DNA of 64,000 bases from Crassaminicella indica. Its GTDB lineage: Bacteria > Bacillota > Clostridia > Peptostreptococcales > Thermotaleaceae. The notes under the pieces are model-generated. The model saw only the letters and a list, made by a program, of their open reading frames with translations. It ran no database searches and was not told the origin of the DNA. Positions within the stretch are counted from its first letter, which is position 1. Every line of letters begins with the position of its first letter. Positions 62,488-64,000 of this stretch are shown piece by piece. The translations under genes and the position numbers were made by a program. The stretch covers positions 2,143,058 to 2,207,057 of the forward strand of contig NZ_CP078093.1 in assembly GCF_019203185.1 (NCBI RefSeq), given 5' to 3'.

Positions 62488-63357
62488 ATGCAACAGATTA
62501 ACTGGTATCCAGGACATATGAAAAAAACAAAAGAGCTGATTCAACAAAATTTGAAATTGGTGGATGTGGTGATTGAATTATTAGATGCTAGGGTTCCTAT
62601 TAGCACTAGAAATCCTCAAATTGATAAGATAATAGTAGGTAAACCTAGAGTTATTGTTTTAAACAAGAGCGATTTAGCAAATTCGAGGGTTACCCATGAG
62701 TGGATAAAATATTTTAAAGAAAGTGGCATAAATGCTATTCCAGTTAATTCATTAACTGGTGCAGGATTAGATAAATTAATGACAGAGGTGCATAATGCTG
62801 CTAAGGATAAAATGGATGAGAGAATAAAAAAGGGGATGCGTGTAAGACCTGTAAGAGCTATGATTGTAGGAGTTCCTAATGTAGGTAAATCTTCTATTAT
62901 TAATAGATTAACAGGTAAGAAAAGTGCTAAAACAGGTGATAGACCGGGTGTAACAAGAGGAAAACAGTGGGTTAGATTGAAAGGAAATATTGAATTATTG
63001 GATACTCCTGGAATTTTATGGCCTAAATTTGAAGATCAAAATGTAGGGCTAAAGCTTGCTTTTACTGGTTCTATCAAAGATGAAATCCTTGATATAGAGA
63101 CTATTGCATTAAGACTTATCGAATATCTTTGTGAGAAATATCCTGAATATATGAAGGAAAGATATAAATTGAAAGACATTGAAGAAGATGGACTAATGAA
63201 TATGGAAAACATAGCGAAAAATAGAGGATGTATTATTTCAGGTGGTAGAATTGATTATACAAGGGTAGCAAAGGTAGTGATAGATGAATTTAGAAGTGGG
63301 AAAATAGGAAAGATTACCTTAGAAACACCTGATGATTTAAGCACTATGGAAGAATAG
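62488..63357 (+). CDS. rbgA: Ribosome biogenesis GTPase RbgA (YlqF)
   Basis: The G motifs occur in circularly permuted order: NKSDLA (G4) at about residue 61, then GVPNVGKSS (G1) and DTPGILWP (G3), as in RbgA, which assembles the 50S subunit. The product begins MQQINWYPGHMKK from ATG 62488; GTG 62479 is an upstream alternative. Length is about 289 residues. Here it directly follows rplS, and no signal peptidase gene intervenes, unlike many Firmicutes. Confidence 0.95.
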   Translation: MQQINWYPGHMKKTKELIQQNLKLVDVVIELLDARVPISTRNPQIDKIIVGKPRVIVLNKSDLANSRVTHEWIKYFKESGINAIPVNSLTGAGLDKLMTEVHNAAKDKMDERIKKGMRVRPVRAMIVGVPNVGKSSIINRLTGKKSAKTGDRPGVTRGKQWVRLKGNIELLDTPGILWPKFEDQNVGLKLAFTGSIKDEILDIETIALRLIEYLCEKYPEYMKERYKLKDIEEDGLMNMENIAKNRGCIISGGRIDYTRVAKVVIDEFRSGKIGKITLETPDDLSTMEE

Positions 63358-63370
63358 TGCTTTTATTTTT
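63340..63370 (+). terminator. Terminator overlapping the rbgA stop
   Basis: GCACTA-TGGAAGAA-TAGTGC is followed by TTTTATTTTT; the stem includes the stop codon. Confidence 0.75.
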
Positions 63371-63398
63371 ATAGAAGAAATTGAAAGGAAAATGAAAT

Positions 63399-64000
63399 AT
63401 GAATTTTCAAAACATAAGTGTAAAGGAAATTAATAGCTATATTGAGAAATTAAAGATAGAAGACTATGATAAGTACATACCATTATTAAAAAATGATAAA
63501 AGAGAATCAGTTAAAAAATTAGGAAAAAAATTAGAAAAAAAGTATATAAAGCTTTTATGTGAAAAAGAAAGAGTTCAAAAATTATGGTATTATGAAAATA
63601 GATTAACAGATGTTGGATATAAAATAATTGCTGGTATTGACGAAGCAGGAAGAGGACCACTTGCAGGACCTGTAGTAGCAGCTGCAGTTATTCTGCCGCA
63701 AAATTTGTTTATAGAAGGAATTAATGATTCAAAGAAACTATCTTTGAAGAAAAGAGAAGAAATTTTTAAAATTATTACTGAGAAAGCATGCAGTATTGGT
63801 ATAGGAATAATAGATAATGAAACAATTGATAGAGTAAATATATTAAATGCAACGAAGATGGCTATGAAAAGAGCTGTGCAAAAACTTTCTCTAACTCCTC
63901 AATATTTATTAATAGATGCAGTGAAATTGACCGATATAAATATAAAGCAGACTGGAATAAATAAAGGAGATAGTTTAAGTATATCTATTGCGGCAGCATC
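63399..64000 (+). CDS. rnhB: Ribonuclease HII, N-terminal part
   Basis: From ATG 63399 (AAAGGAAAA upstream) the frame stays open to the right edge, about 200 residues. A 70-residue N-terminal extension (helical, as in Bacillus and Clostridium enzymes) precedes IAGIDEAGRGPLAGPVV, the RNase HII catalytic motif with Asp and Glu; INDSKKLSLKKREEIF and YLLIDAVKL follow. The enzyme removes RNA from RNA-DNA hybrids and single ribonucleotides from DNA. It continues beyond the window. Confidence 0.95.
   Translation, partial: MNFQNISVKEINSYIEKLKIEDYDKYIPLLKNDKRESVKKLGKKLEKKYIKLLCEKERVQKLWYYENRLTDVGYKIIAGIDEAGRGPLAGPVVAAAVILPQNLFIEGINDSKKLSLKKREEIFKIITEKACSIGIGIIDNETIDRVNILNATKMAMKRAVQKLSLTPQYLLIDAVKLTDINIKQTGINKGDSLSISIAAA

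Noticed and set aside
1-64000. CRISPR arrays or prophage
   Set aside because: No regularly spaced direct repeats and no integrase, capsid, terminase or tail genes were seen; the XRE/ImmA pair alone is not evidence of an integrated phage or ICE.

Overview
The window is AT-rich DNA, coding mostly on the + strand, from a low-GC, Gram-positive, anaerobic, spore-forming member of the Clostridia. The evidence is a complete Rnf complex (rnfCDGEAB), a SpoIVFA/SpoIVFB-type pair, a class A RNase P RNA, mreBCD/PBP2/minCDE/rodA in clostridial order, and many AAGGAGG-type ribosome binding sites with frequent GTG and TTG starts. I cannot name the genus from sequence alone.

Layout. 1-3070: end of a PPDK regulatory protein and pyruvate phosphate dikinase. 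3.2-10.7 kb: housekeeping run (dGTPase, YaiI-like protein, dnaG, rpoD, trmK, Nif3-like protein, zinc-ribbon coiled-coil protein). 10.76-11.10 kb: RNase P RNA. 11.15-17.5 kb: an accessory island. It holds a long gene-free leader with a strong promoter and several inverted repeats, three unrecognised genes, an IS1182-type element whose transposase frame breaks at an A-AAA-AAG slippery site, and an XRE / ImmA-IrrE protease / PIN-domain operon. 17.5-20.0 kb: a divergent pair encoding a cysteine-rich protein and a beta-rich protein with a coiled-coil tail. 20.07-22 kb: tRNA-Leu(CAA) and a stand-alone TnpB element. 22-25 kb: membrane hydrolase and an ECF sigma/anti-sigma pair behind an ECF-type promoter. 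25.2-34.5 kb: polA, coaE, lytic transglycosylase, UPF0756 protein, NAPRTase-like enzyme, oligopeptide-binding lipoprotein, tRNA-Leu(GAG), NlpC/P60 hydrolase and a second transglycosylase. 34.7-38.1 kb: SPOR protein and a five-gene DRTGG/ATPase/PHP sensory cluster of the kind usually found beside electron-bifurcating hydrogenase genes. 38.3-43.4 kb: the Rnf operon. 43.8-55 kb: NusG-II and Gx-transporter genes, maf, radC, mreBCD, PBP2, minCDE, rodA, mgsA, apbE. 56-64 kb: spoIVFAB-like pair, the two radical-SAM partners, RNase G, L19, rbgA and the start of rnhB.

Themes. Energy conservation: Rnf couples ferredoxin oxidation to NAD reduction and ion pumping. ApbE (54950) is the expected flavin-loading enzyme for RnfG and RnfD, and PPDK with its regulator controls the PEP/pyruvate node. 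Cell shape and division: MreBCD, PBP2, RodA and MinCDE lie together. Sporulation: the SpoIVFA-like protein has lost LytM catalytic residues, as expected for a scaffold beside the SpoIVFB protease.

Most unusual are the 11-17.5 kb island, a 268-bp fold-back repeat at 43469-43736 with an internally shortened relative at 56040-56146, the TnpB whose second RuvC motif has Gly-Asp where Glu is usual, and the sensory cluster that sits next to Rnf with no hydrogenase genes in view.
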